Below are positions 6,093 through 13,375 of a DNA stretch of 27,477 bases, one piece after another. The translations under genes and the position numbers were made by a program. Under the pieces are notes generated by a model. The model did no database searches and was not told the DNA's origin. It saw nothing but the letters and a program-made list of their open reading frames with translations. The stretch's first letter is position 1. Each line of letters opens with the position of its first letter. Origin of the DNA: DASSFZ01 sp036514635 (GTDB lineage Bacteria > Chloroflexota > Anaerolineae > Fen-1058); the NCBI GenBank assembly GCA_036514635.1, contig DATBWU010000049.1:1-27477 (forward strand), read 5' to 3'.

Positions 6093-7276
6093 GCCGCCTC
6101 GACCGACAGCACTGGCGGCAGGAAGTCGGTCAGCAGGCTCCACGAATCGCCCGCGTCGCGCGAGTGAAAAACCTGTCCGGTGCTCGTCCCGACGTACACC
6201 CCGGCCTCGTCCAGCGTATCGACCGACATCGCTTCGCGCAGCGCCACCAGATGCGCGCGTTCGGGCAAGCCACTGCTCAATCGCTTCCACGAATCGCCGC
6301 CATTCTTGCTGCGCCACACCGCGAACCGGCCGTCGACGCTCATCCGATACTCATCGCTCTCTTCCAGCACGACGTAGATCGTCTTCGGGTCGTGCGGGTG
6401 CACGGCGATCGGAAACCCGAAGCGGCTGGGCAGTTTGCCCTCGCCGATGTCGATCCAATCGTCGCCCGCGTCGTCGCTGCGATACACGCCGCAGTGATTC
6501 TGCTGATATAGCACGCCGGGCCGGGCGGGATGCATCACCATTTTGTGCAGGCATTGGCCGTATTCGGGAAACTTGTCGGGCAGGAAATCGGCGCGCACAT
6601 TCTTGTTGCGGGGATGCCACGTCGCGCCGCCGTCGTCGGTGCGATAACATCCGCCGGTCGAGATGCCGACGTACATGCGGTTGTGATCGGCGGAATCGGG
6701 GATGATCGTGTGCAGGCACAAGCCGCCCGCGCCGGGGAACCAGGTCGGGCGGTGCGGATGGTTGTACAGTCCCTCGACGATCGCCCACGTCTCGCCCCGA
6801 TCGGTGGACTTGAACAGCGCCGCCGGCTCGACACCGGCGTACAACACGCCCGGCTCGTCCGCGCGGCCGGGCGTGATGCTCCACACCTTGAGCACCTTCT
6901 CCGGCTTCGCCTTCGCCGCTTCCGGGTCGCGTGCTTCGGCGGGCGTGGCGAGCGGGCGTTCCAACGCCGACGGCTGCGGGAACGACGGCGCGGCCTGGGC
7001 CTGGGTCCACGTCTTTCCCAGGTCGTCGGAGTAATGCGTGCTGGGGCCGTAGACTTCGTGCGCGGGGGCAGCGTGCAATCGCCCGTCGCGCGGATCCAGG
7101 TTGATGTGCATCACATTCCAACCTTTGAAGTGTGGGCCGCTGACTGTCCACTCTTTGCGCTTGCGATCGCTGCTGAAAATGAAGCCGCCTTTGCGCGTGC
7201 CGACCAGGACCACGACCTTCATCTTGTCTTTGCGCGCCGATGCCGCTCGCTTCCGTGGTGATTTCTGTGTTGCCAT
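6077..7276 (-). CDS. BNR/Asp-box (sialidase-fold) beta-propeller protein
   Basis: A 399-residue protein built from Asp-box repeats: SDDLGKTW, STDRGETW, TDDGGATW, SDDAGDDW, SKNGGDSW and SRDAGDSW. This pattern is typical of sialidase/VPS10-type and photosystem-assembly-like beta-propellers. The N-terminus is basic (MATQKSPRKRAASARKDK) and lacks a signal peptide, so it appears cytoplasmic. The first strand is VVVLVGTRKGGFIF, a hallmark of the group often annotated as exo-alpha-sialidase or glycosyl hydrolase. No catalytic sialidase Arg triad can be confirmed by eye, so enzyme activity should not be assumed. The ATG at 7276 follows GGGAGG with a 7-bp gap. It is convergent with the c-di-AMP receptor gene and divergent from the LuxR-Kelch regulator. 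Confidence 0.85.
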   Translation of the reverse strand: MATQKSPRKRAASARKDKMKVVVLVGTRKGGFIFSSDRKRKEWTVSGPHFKGWNVMHINLDPRDGRLHAAPAHEVYGPSTHYSDDLGKTWTQAQAAPSFPQPSALERPLATPAEARDPEAAKAKPEKVLKVWSITPGRADEPGVLYAGVEPAALFKSTDRGETWAIVEGLYNHPHRPTWFPGAGGLCLHTIIPDSADHNRMYVGISTGGCYRTDDGGATWHPRNKNVRADFLPDKFPEYGQCLHKMVMHPARPGVLYQQNHCGVYRSDDAGDDWIDIGEGKLPSRFGFPIAVHPHDPKTIYVVLEESDEYRMSVDGRFAVWRSKNGGDSWKRLSSGLPERAHLVALREAMSVDTLDEAGVYVGTSTGQVFHSRDAGDSWSLLTDFLPPVLSVEAAVSNF

Positions 7277-7314
7277 CTCGGGCCTCCCTTGTGCTGGTCG
7301 CGTGGATGACGACT

Positions 7315-7343
7315 ATTGTACGGGAATTTGTGAAGTTTGTGAT
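7315..7343 (-). promoter_or_regulatory. Putative promoter for the BNR gene
   Basis: ATCACA (7338-7343) and TACAAT (7315-7320) on the minus strand are 17 bp apart, with 4 of 6 and 5 of 6 consensus matches. The leader would be about 30 nt and includes the GGGAGG ribosome-binding site. Confidence 0.5.
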
Positions 7344-7356
7344 CACCCGGCCCCAT

Positions 7357-7383
7357 CCCCTCTCCCGATTATCGGGAGAGGGG
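7357..7383. repeat. CCCTCTCCC hairpin repeat, copy 1
   Basis: CCCCTCTCCCGA (7357-7368) pairs perfectly with TCGGGAGAGGGG (7372-7383) around the loop TTA. Flanks GGCCCCAT and TAGGGGTGAGGG extend the pairing imperfectly. It sits between the divergent BNR and LuxR-Kelch promoters. A longer relative is at 8787-8883. Confidence 0.8.
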
Positions 7384-7409
7384 TAGGGGTGAGGGCGACC
7401 ATTGGATCA

Positions 7410-7438
7410 TTGAATGACTCTCGCAGGCATGTTAGAAT
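7410..7438 (+). promoter_or_regulatory. Sigma70-type promoter for the LuxR-Kelch gene
   Basis: TTGAAT (7410-7415) and TAGAAT (7433-7438) are 17 bp apart, with 4 of 6 and 5 of 6 matches. Transcription should start about 7 bp after the -10 box, near 7445, only one to three bases before the ATG at 7447. The transcript may therefore be leaderless. Confidence 0.6.
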
Positions 7439-7446
7439 TCGGCACG

Positions 7447-8787
7447 ATGAGCGAGTTGATTGAGAACAAAGCATTGAGCGAGCGCGAGATCGAAGTGCTG
7501 CGGCTGCTGGCGGCGGGTCTCAGCAACAAGGAGATCGCCAGGCAATTGGTGTTGAGCGTCAACACGGTCAAGGTTCACCTGCGCAACATCTTTGCCAAGC
7601 TGGATGTGCAGAGCCGTACTGAAGCGACGCTCGTCGCCATTCAGCGCGGCTGGGTGAGTGTGCCTCAGGGGCAGCCGGCGGAGGCGATGCTCTATACGCC
7701 CGCTGGGCTGCCGAGGATCGTCGTCGAGCCGCCCCTGTCGATGTGGCGGCGTGCAATGCTGATCGCGGTGGCGCTGGTCTGCGCGCTGGCGGTAGTCGCC
7801 ACCGGCTTGAGGCCAGCGAATGGCGTAGCGGCAGCCAACGATGAGTTCAGCGAGCGCCCGGCCGGCGCGAACCCGGTGAACCCGGCGCCGGGTGATTCGC
7901 CGTGGAGCATGGCGGCCTCGATGCCGACGGCGCGAACCCGGCTGGCCGTCGCGGCGTACGGAGGCCGCCTCGTCGCGATCGGGGGTGACACGCAGAATGG
8001 CGCGACCGATGCCGTCGAATGGTTTAATCCCAAGACGGGCGAGTGGAGCACGGGCGCGCCGAAGCCGGTTCCCGTCTCGAACGTGTCGGCGGTTGTCCTC
8101 GGGGATCGAGTCGTTGTGCCGGGTGGCATGACCTCGGCCGGGGCGCCGACGACGACGGTCGAGGTGTACGACCCCCCGACGAATACCTGGTCGCCGGCAG
8201 CGCCGCTCCCTGAGCCGCGCATGGCGTACGCAGCGGCGGCCTTTGAGGACGAGCTGTTTTTGTTCGGCGGCGGGGATGGATCGGCGTATTCGTCGCACGT
8301 CTACGTTTACGATGCGGCGGCCGACGACTGGGACACACGCGCGCCGATGTCTGTTCCGCGCGGCTTTGCCTCGGCGGCGGCGCTGGGCAATGCGATCTAC
8401 GTCGTGGGTGGATTCGACGGGCAGATCGAGTCGAGCCTGTGTGAGCGGTATCTGCCGCGCGAGGATCGATGGGAAGCCTGCCCACCGATGTCGATTGGTC
8501 GGGGTGGCCTGACGCTCGTCGCCATCGGAAACAACCTGTACGCGATCGGCGGCGGTTGGTCGGGTTATCTCGCCTTCAACGAGTCCTACACCGTCGGGAG
8601 CGGCGCCTGGCGCGCAATCCCGACGCCGTTCACCGGGCAATGGCGCGGGCTGGGCGCGGCGGTGATCGATGCGGAGATTCTGGCGGTGGGTGGATGGAAT
8701 GGGCAATACCTGGCCGTGACCGAACGCTATAGTCCATTCCCGTTCAGGATCTTTGTCCCGGCGGCGCAGGGCGAGTCGCAGCCGTAG
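7447..8787 (+). CDS. Transmembrane one-component regulator: LuxR HTH, membrane span, Kelch propeller
   Basis: A 446-residue protein. Residues about 9-67 form a LuxR/FixJ helix-turn-helix (LSEREIEVLRLLAAGLSNKE, then STxTV-like SVNTVKVHLRNIFAKL, including the recognition helix). A single membrane span follows near 102-121 (AMLIAVALVCALAVVATG). The C-terminal half is a six-repeat Kelch propeller, each blade ending in a double Gly (AIGGD, VPGGM, LFGGG, VVGGF, AIGGG, AVGGW). The order implies DNA binding in the cytoplasm coupled to an external sensor domain, as in ToxR/CadC-type regulators, but with a LuxR-type DNA-binding domain. The start at 7447 is chosen because the -10 box at 7433-7438 covers the upstream ATG codons; no Shine-Dalgarno is present. 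Target genes and ligand are unknown. It is divergent from the BNR gene, which is a possible target. Confidence 0.85.
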   Translation: MSELIENKALSEREIEVLRLLAAGLSNKEIARQLVLSVNTVKVHLRNIFAKLDVQSRTEATLVAIQRGWVSVPQGQPAEAMLYTPAGLPRIVVEPPLSMWRRAMLIAVALVCALAVVATGLRPANGVAAANDEFSERPAGANPVNPAPGDSPWSMAASMPTARTRLAVAAYGGRLVAIGGDTQNGATDAVEWFNPKTGEWSTGAPKPVPVSNVSAVVLGDRVVVPGGMTSAGAPTTTVEVYDPPTNTWSPAAPLPEPRMAYAAAAFEDELFLFGGGDGSAYSSHVYVYDAAADDWDTRAPMSVPRGFASAAALGNAIYVVGGFDGQIESSLCERYLPREDRWEACPPMSIGRGGLTLVAIGNNLYAIGGGWSGYLAFNESYTVGSGAWRAIPTPFTGQWRGLGAAVIDAEILAVGGWNGQYLAVTERYSPFPFRIFVPAAQGESQP

Positions 8788-8883
8788 ACCTCACCCCTCA
8801 CCCCCTGACCCCTCTCCCCTCTCCTGGGCTTTCCCAGGAGAGGGAAGAGGGGTGGCCGTCAGGCCGGGGAGAACGGTGAGGTC
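8787..8883. repeat. CCCTCTCCC long hairpin repeat, copy 2, between convergent genes
   Basis: The outer arms GACCTCACC (8787-8795) and GGTGAGGTC (8875-8883) are perfect. The core pairs CTCTCCTGGG with CCCAGGAGAG around CTTT, continued by CCCCTCTCCC against GGAAGAGGGG with one mismatch. The element starts at the last base of the LuxR-Kelch stop codon and ends in the stop codon of the convergent wecG-like gene, so it is well placed as a bidirectional transcription end. Confidence 0.85.
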
Positions 8884-9598
8884 AAGCTCTCCACACTTTC
8901 CACACAAACCTCGGCAGCGCCAGCATCCGCCGCCAGCGCCACGGCTGGCGGATCAGGCGGTGCAGCCACTCCAGTCCGACCCGGCGCACCCAGCGCGGCG
9001 CGCGCTGCGTGACGCCCGCAACGAAGTCGAGCGCGCCGCCTACGCCGACGCACACCGGCACACCCATCTTCTCTATGTTGCGCGCGATCCACAGGTCCTG
9101 CGTGGGCGCGCCGTAAGCCACGAACAGAATGTCGGGTGCCGCATCACGGATTCGCTCGACGATTGATGCTTCCTCTTCTCGACGCGCCGATCCGCTGAAC
9201 GTCCCCACGATGTTGATGCCCGGATAGCGCGATTGCCACACGTCCGCTGCCTTCTGCGCGATGCCCTCCGCTGCGCCGAGCAGGTACAGTTTCCACCTCT
9301 CTCGACTGGCGCGCTGCGCGATCCACCCGACGAGATCGGAACCGGCCACGCGCTCGCGCAGCGGGCGGCCGAGTCGCCGCGCAGCCCACATCACGCCGAT
9401 GCTGTCGGGCACATTCAGGGCGGTTGCGTTGAGTGTATCCCGGAATTCGGGGTCATCCTGCGCCGCCATGATGAACTCGACATTGACGGTGGCGATCTGG
9501 TGGAGTGCCCGTTGGGCGATGAACGATTCGATCAGTTCCAGTGTTTCGCCGGGGGAGACATCATCAACGCGGACGCCGAGGATGGTGATGGAGTTCAT
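8882..9598 (-). CDS. WecG/TagA/CpsF family glycosyltransferase
   Basis: A 238-residue member of the WecG/TagA/CpsF family (GT26), which adds a second sugar, classically N-acetylmannosamine, to an undecaprenyl-diphosphate-linked sugar at the inner face of the membrane. Seen are the start SITILGVRVDDVS, the segment NVPDSIGVMWAARRLG (catalytic-region Asp retained, with Ser where Gly is common), LYLLGAAEGIA, FVAYGAPTQDLWIARN and GVGGALDFVAGVTQRAPRWV, followed by the basic C-terminal tail that anchors the family to membrane. Length matches the family. It lies 47 bp after a GT4 gene on the same strand, so the pair probably builds an exopolysaccharide or wall glycopolymer. No clear Shine-Dalgarno precedes the ATG. 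Confidence 0.9.
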   Translation of the reverse strand: MNSITILGVRVDDVSPGETLELIESFIAQRALHQIATVNVEFIMAAQDDPEFRDTLNATALNVPDSIGVMWAARRLGRPLRERVAGSDLVGWIAQRASRERWKLYLLGAAEGIAQKAADVWQSRYPGINIVGTFSGSARREEEASIVERIRDAAPDILFVAYGAPTQDLWIARNIEKMGVPVCVGVGGALDFVAGVTQRAPRWVRRVGLEWLHRLIRQPWRWRRMLALPRFVWKVWRA

Positions 9599-9606
9599 GG
9601 CAGGTC

Positions 9607-9640
9607 AGTTGGATAGTTAGTTGGATGGATGGTCGGTTCT
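9607..9640. repeat. Tetranucleotide-period tandem repeat between glycosyltransferase genes
   Basis: Degenerate four-base units (TTGG, ATAG, TTAG, TTGG, ATGG, ATGG, TCGG) occupy the 47-bp spacer between the GT4 and wecG-like genes. It resembles the heptad repeats in position, but has a different period. Confidence 0.55.
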
Positions 9641-9645
9641 CTGCC

Positions 9646-10746
9646 TCATTCGGCGGCCACTTTCTCGATAGTGTCCAGCACGATGCGCGCGCACGCTTGC
9701 CAGGTGAACTGGCTGGCCTGAACGTAGCCACGACCGACCAGGCGGCCGCGCAGGCCCGCGTCGGATGTAATCCGATCGATCGCCGCCGCGATAGCCTCCG
9801 TGTCGGTCGGATCGACCAGCAGCGCGGCATCGCCCGCAACTTCGGGCAGTGACGATGTATTGCTGCACACGACCGGTGTGCCGCAGGCCATCGCCTCGAT
9901 GAGAGGGATGCCGAAGCCCTCGTACAGCGAAGGCAACACGAGCGCGGTCGCGCCGCTGATCAACGCCGGCTTGTCGGCATCAGGCAGGTAGCCGGTGAAG
10001 AGAACGCGATTCGTCATTCCTTCTCGCTCGACCTGCTTGAAGAGGTCGGCGTACAGCCAGCCTTTCTTGCCCGCAATGACCAGTTGCGTGTCGCGCGTCT
10101 GAGATCGGGCGAAGGCGTCGATCAGACGGGCCAGGTTCTTTCGGGGCTGGAGTGTGCCGAGGCAGAGCAGGTAATCGCCGGTAATGCCATACTGGGATTT
10201 GATCGCCTGAATGCGCTGCGCATCTTCGACGCGCTTCAGAGCAGGATCGATGCCGGGGTACGCCACGACGATTTTATCCGCAGGCGTGCGATAGTGTTGA
10301 ATCAGATCGTTCTTGGTCGTCTGAGAGTCGGCGATGACACGCATCGCTGCGCGTGCGTTCCAGCGCGTCGAGAGGTCGAGATAGAGGCGTTGCCCGGTCG
10401 GGTGCGCGCCGGGGAAATGCAGGTAGCCCAGATCGTGAACGGTGACGACCGTGCGGCGCGGATGCAGCATCGGCACGACATGTGCGGGGATGAACAGGAT
10501 GTCGGGTGGATAGCGCGCCACTTCGACCGAGAGACGAAGGTGCGTCCACAAGCGCGGGAACGAGATCGCCTTGAGCGCGGCGTTGGGGGATCGATACCGA
10601 TCGGGATCGGGGGGCCGGTTGAAATACAGCCGGAAACGACGATCGGGCGCTAAGTCGATCAACGCCCGAATCAGGTAGTGCGAGTATGTTTCCGTCCCGG
10701 TGGCCTGCGCGGAGACGGCGCGGCTGGCGTCAATGCCGATGAGCAT
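9646..10746 (-). CDS. GT4 family glycosyltransferase (mannosyltransferase-like)
   Basis: A 366-residue GT-B fold glycosyltransferase. The N-terminal domain starts LIGIDASRAVSAQATGTETY, with the Gly-Thr-Glu-Thr acceptor-side loop common in mannosyltransferases of this group. The central hinge contains VAYPGIDPALKR. The donor-binding part includes LGTLQPRKNLARLIDAF and the E-x7-E motif in EGFGIPLIEAMACGTPVVCS. It should transfer a sugar from a nucleotide-sugar donor, retaining configuration. The ATG at 10746 is preferred; a TTG two codons upstream is possible, and no strong ribosome-binding site is seen for either. It leads the wecG-like gene, so it likely acts in the same polysaccharide pathway. 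Donor and acceptor cannot be stated from sequence. Confidence 0.88.
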   Translation of the reverse strand: MLIGIDASRAVSAQATGTETYSHYLIRALIDLAPDRRFRLYFNRPPDPDRYRSPNAALKAISFPRLWTHLRLSVEVARYPPDILFIPAHVVPMLHPRRTVVTVHDLGYLHFPGAHPTGQRLYLDLSTRWNARAAMRVIADSQTTKNDLIQHYRTPADKIVVAYPGIDPALKRVEDAQRIQAIKSQYGITGDYLLCLGTLQPRKNLARLIDAFARSQTRDTQLVIAGKKGWLYADLFKQVEREGMTNRVLFTGYLPDADKPALISGATALVLPSLYEGFGIPLIEAMACGTPVVCSNTSSLPEVAGDAALLVDPTDTEAIAAAIDRITSDAGLRGRLVGRGYVQASQFTWQACARIVLDTIEKVAAE

Positions 10747-10838
10747 TGCCAAAGTCAGTGTTCATCTGCTCACCCTGTCATCCTGTTACCCTTGCGGTCA
10801 GCGCCTAACCCGGACGAGCCGAAGCCAACAAGGGAATT

Positions 10839-10915
10839 AACCGCCGAGAACGCAGAGAACGCTGAGCATCCCCAAAAAATCTCTGCGCCCTCTGCGCGCC
10901 TTCGGCGTCTGCGGT
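10839..10915. repeat. CGCAGAG-type palindromic repeat, copy 4
   Basis: The left arm is AACCGCCGAGAACGCAGAGA and the right arm contains TCTGCGCCCTCTGCGCGCC, then GGCGTCTGCGGT. The centre is an A-rich stretch. It lies between the six-span membrane gene and the GT4 gene on the same strand, 42 bp after the stop of the former. Confidence 0.8.
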
Positions 10916-10956
10916 GAAATCTTTGCACAAAAAGCAAAGACTTCAGAGGTGAGGTA

Positions 10957-11508
10957 CTAATGCGTCGAAGTGGGGCGAATGAACGATCGGGCCAGGATGA
11001 TCGCGCCGATCACGATCAACAACACCGGCCAGAATTCGGCGATCAGACGGAAGGTCGGGAATCCGCGCAGCGTGAACGCAAAGCCGCCCAGCCCGACGAC
11101 CAGCAAGATGCCCACCGGGATCAGCAGGCCGGTATCGCGTAGGCCGCCGGCCAGCCATTGTAGTAGCAAGGCGATGCCGACGATCGTGGGGAAGGCCGGC
11201 CACAGTTGCGCCATGTTGCCCCAATGGATTACGCCCAGGCCAGGCACATCTACGTTCAGCGTGAACAGGAAGAAGAACAGGCCGATGAGCAGGAAGATCG
11301 CGCCGCCCGTGACCAGTCCCGGATCGCGCATACGATCGACGAAGAACTGTAGCAGCAGGCCCACTCCCAGCAACGCCGGAAGCGCCGGCCACAACTGGGT
11401 GAGGCTGACTCGCGGCAGAACGTTGGTGTTTACCAGCAGAAAAAAGACGCCGATGCCGATCAGAACGATCGCCGGAACAAGCGATCCACTGCGCCGAGAC
11501 TCTACCAT
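10957..11508 (-). CDS. Six-span LiaF/DUF5668-like membrane protein with internal triplication
   Basis: A 183-residue, very hydrophobic protein of about six membrane spans. It is made of three similar units of about 55 residues, each with a glycine-rich span (PAIVLIGIGVFFLLVN, GAIFLLIGLFFFLFTLN, PVGILLVVGLGGFAFTL), a short loop and a span preceded by a Trp-Pro motif (QLWPALPALLGVGLLLQ, QLWPAFPTIVGIALLLQ, EFWPVLLIVIGAIILA). This is the transmembrane part of LiaF/DUF5668 proteins, which sense envelope stress in Gram-positive bacteria; the soluble C-terminal domain of LiaF is absent. The ATG at 11508 was chosen over an upstream one because GGAGG lies 6 bp before it. Function here is unknown. Confidence 0.8.
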   Translation of the reverse strand: MVESRRSGSLVPAIVLIGIGVFFLLVNTNVLPRVSLTQLWPALPALLGVGLLLQFFVDRMRDPGLVTGGAIFLLIGLFFFLFTLNVDVPGLGVIHWGNMAQLWPAFPTIVGIALLLQWLAGGLRDTGLLIPVGILLVVGLGGFAFTLRGFPTFRLIAEFWPVLLIVIGAIILARSFIRPTSTH

Positions 11509-11540
11509 GGCAGACCTCCACGATCGGTCGAGATGGCTCC

Positions 11541-11569
11541 ATTGTAACACGCTCCCGCCGGAGCGACAG
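11541..11569 (-). promoter_or_regulatory. Putative promoter for the six-span membrane gene
   Basis: TACAAT (11541-11546) on the minus strand is a good -10 box. CTGTCG (11564-11569) lies 17 bp upstream but matches the -35 consensus at only 3 of 6 positions. The leader would be about 26 nt. Confidence 0.45.
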
Positions 11570-11626
11570 CGGCTTTAGGCCGATCTTCACGCTGGTCGTT
11601 GGGATGAGAGACGGGTGACCTTGGCG

Positions 11627-11725
11627 AATGACCGATGACGAATGACCAATGACCAATGACGAATGACCAATGACGAATGCTCACGTCCTTCGTCCTTCAT
11701 CTTTCGTCGTTTGTCCTTCGTCCCT
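11627..11725. repeat. Two facing heptad tandem repeats (AATGACS and GTCCTTC)
   Basis: Seven heptads of AATGACC/AATGACG type run from 11627 to 11675. After a short interruption, five GTCCTTC-type heptads (GTCCTTC, GTCCTTC, ATCTTTC, GTCGTTT, GTCCTTC) run from 11685 to 11719, ending at the stop codon of the sua5-type gene. On opposite strands the units read GAATGAC and GAAGGAC, so the two halves form a loose inverted pair. The same layout is seen at 16013-16075. Confidence 0.85.
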
Positions 11726-12344
11726 AGGCCAGCCGGGTGAGAAGGCGCAGTTGTTCTTCGGTGATGGGGCCGGGCCGGACGAGGGCCGGCGGGTTGCCGG
11801 AACAGTCGATCACGGTAGATGGCCTGCCGCCCGTCCGGCCGCCATCGAGGACGACGTGAATCCGCCCGCTAAGCTGCTCGAGCACTTCGGCGGCTGTCTG
11901 CGGGCTGGGCTGGCCGGAGCGATTGGCGCTGGTGACGGCCAGTGGGCCGGTCAATGCCAGCAGGCGGCGCGTCACTTCGAGCGCGGGGACGCGCACACCG
12001 ATCGTCAAGCCTCCACTCACCACGTCGGGCACACCCAGGCGCTTCGGCACGATCAGGGTCAGCGCGCCCGGCCAGAACTTGTCCATTAAGCGGCGCGCCA
12101 CATCGGGAATGTGATCGGCCACCTGATCGACCATCGACTTATCGGCCAGCAGCACGGCGATGGCTTTCTCCGGCGGCCGATCTTTGGCGCGGTACAGCGC
12201 GGCCACATCCTCGGCGTTGAAGGCGAGCGCGCCCAGGCCGTACACCGTGTCGGTGGGAAATGCCACCAGTTGGTGTTCGAGCAGCATGTGCGCAGCGCGC
12301 TCGATGGCGTTCGGTTCGTCGGCTTTCAGGGTCAGCGTCCGCAT
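11724..12344 (-). CDS. tsaC: L-threonylcarbamoyladenylate synthase (Sua5/YrdC/YwlC)
   Basis: A 206-residue YrdC-fold enzyme that makes threonylcarbamoyl-AMP from threonine, bicarbonate and ATP, the first step of t6A37 modification of ANN-decoding tRNAs. Family motifs seen are VAFPTDTVYGLGA near the N-terminus, KDRPPEKAIAVLL, KFWPGALTLIVPK, GVRVPAL and TSANRSGQPSP. Length matches the single-domain form (YwlC/TsaC without a long Sua5 C-terminal domain). The ATG at 12344 begins MRTLTLKADEPNA and fits the family; the earlier in-frame ATG at 12386 would add 14 unlikely residues. No Shine-Dalgarno is obvious. The order prfA-prmC-tsaC is a known conserved neighbourhood. Confidence 0.92.
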   Translation of the reverse strand: MRTLTLKADEPNAIERAAHMLLEHQLVAFPTDTVYGLGALAFNAEDVAALYRAKDRPPEKAIAVLLADKSMVDQVADHIPDVARRLMDKFWPGALTLIVPKRLGVPDVVSGGLTIGVRVPALEVTRRLLALTGPLAVTSANRSGQPSPQTAAEVLEQLSGRIHVVLDGGRTGGRPSTVIDCSGNPPALVRPGPITEEQLRLLTRLA

Positions 12345-12392
12345 GGTGAATGGCGCGCGTCGGGGCGAGCAACCGCCTGCCCCCACACTTGT

Positions 12393-12465
12393 TTGGACGC
12401 AGATGAACGCGGATTTACGCCGATGCTGTTTTTATCTGCGTTCATCCGCGTGAATCAGCGTCCAA
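12393..12465. repeat. GGACGCAGATGAACGC-type palindromic repeat, copy 5
   Basis: TTGGACGC (12393-12400) and GCGTCCAA (12458-12465) are perfect outer arms. Inside, CAGATGAACGCGGAT faces ATCTGCGTTCATCCGCG. It sits between prmC and the sua5-type gene. The last eight or so codons of prmC, including its TGA stop (12442-12444 on the minus strand), are part of the repeat. Confidence 0.85.
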
Positions 12466-13374
12466 TCGATTCGGTTGCGGCGGAGCCGCGCTGCGTGTGG
12501 TCCGAACGACCAGCAAGCGATCCAGCCCGGCGTAGTCGGTTCTGATCCTGGCATCCGCGTTCGGAAAGACATCGTGGGCCAGTTCGAGCGCCGCCTCGCC
12601 GTGCGCCGCGCCGATCTCCACCAGAATCGATCCGCCGGGCCGCAACGCGCGCGGCGCGCTGTGCAGCAATCGACTCACCAGCGATAGCCCGTCCGAGCCG
12701 CCGTTGAACGCCAGCGCCGGTTCGTGGTGGAGGATCGACTTGGAGAGGTACGCCCACTCGGAGCTGCGGACGTAGGGCAGATTGGCGGCGATCAGATCGA
12801 CCGGCGCGTCGAGCGGGTCGAGCAAATCGCCCACCCTGAACTCGATCCGGTCGGCCACGTTATGGCGGCTCGCGTTAAACGCAGCAACGGTGATCGCGTC
12901 CGGCGAAACGTCGGTGGCGACGAGGTGCGCGTGTGGCAGGTGGACAGCCAGCGTCACGGCAATCGCGCCCGACCCGGTGCCGATGTCGGCGATGCGATAC
13001 GCAGCGTCCCCGGCTCGAGCGCGAGCCAGCTCGATCGCGGTGTCGATCAGCAATTCGGTTTCCGGACGCGGGATCAGCACACGCGGGTCGACGCTGAAGT
13101 CGAGCGCGTAGAACTCGCGGTGTCCCAGGATGTATGCCAGCGGCTCGCCGGAGGCGCAGCGGGTGATGAGCGTTTGATAGTCGGATAGCTGGTTGGGCGC
13201 AAGGGGTTGTTGCAGGCGGGCCAGCACCCGGCTACGACTCAGGCCGAGCGCGTGGGCCAACAACGCTTCGGCAGCCAGGCGGGGCGCATCGACGTCGACC
13301 GCTTCCAGCGTCTGCGCGGCCGCGTGCAAGGCTTGCCTCGCCGTCACTGGCGTGTCGGCTGTAGTCGTCGCCAC
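12442..13374 (-). CDS. prmC: Peptide chain release factor N5-glutamine methyltransferase
   Basis: A 310-residue HemK/PrmC enzyme that methylates the Gln of the GGQ motif in release factors. The N-terminal helical domain (TARQALHAAAQTLEAVDVD) recognises the factor. The segment REFYALDFSVDPRVLIPRPE precedes the Rossmann methyltransferase domain, with motif I IADIGTGSGAIAVTLAV. The glutamine-binding motif is NLPY (IAANLPYVRSSEW) in place of the usual NPPY. The start is GTG at 13374, one base after the prfA TGA stop; upstream in-frame codons overlap prfA and are not used. The C-terminal tail NRLDADSRG is encoded by a palindromic repeat. The gene directly follows its substrate's gene, and translation is probably coupled. 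Confidence 0.93.
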   Translation of the reverse strand: MATTTADTPVTARQALHAAAQTLEAVDVDAPRLAAEALLAHALGLSRSRVLARLQQPLAPNQLSDYQTLITRCASGEPLAYILGHREFYALDFSVDPRVLIPRPETELLIDTAIELARARAGDAAYRIADIGTGSGAIAVTLAVHLPHAHLVATDVSPDAITVAAFNASRHNVADRIEFRVGDLLDPLDAPVDLIAANLPYVRSSEWAYLSKSILHHEPALAFNGGSDGLSLVSRLLHSAPRALRPGGSILVEIGAAHGEAALELAHDVFPNADARIRTDYAGLDRLLVVRTTRSAAPPQPNRLDADSRG

Positions 13375-13375
13375 A

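Noticed and set aside
7432..8706. 424-codon open frame antisense to the LuxR-Kelch gene
   Set aside because: It is Arg-rich throughout and lies wholly opposite a gene with clear HTH and Kelch motifs; a high-GC shadow frame.
11627..11725. CRISPR array
   Set aside because: The units are 7 bp and contiguous, with no spacers, and no cas genes are present.
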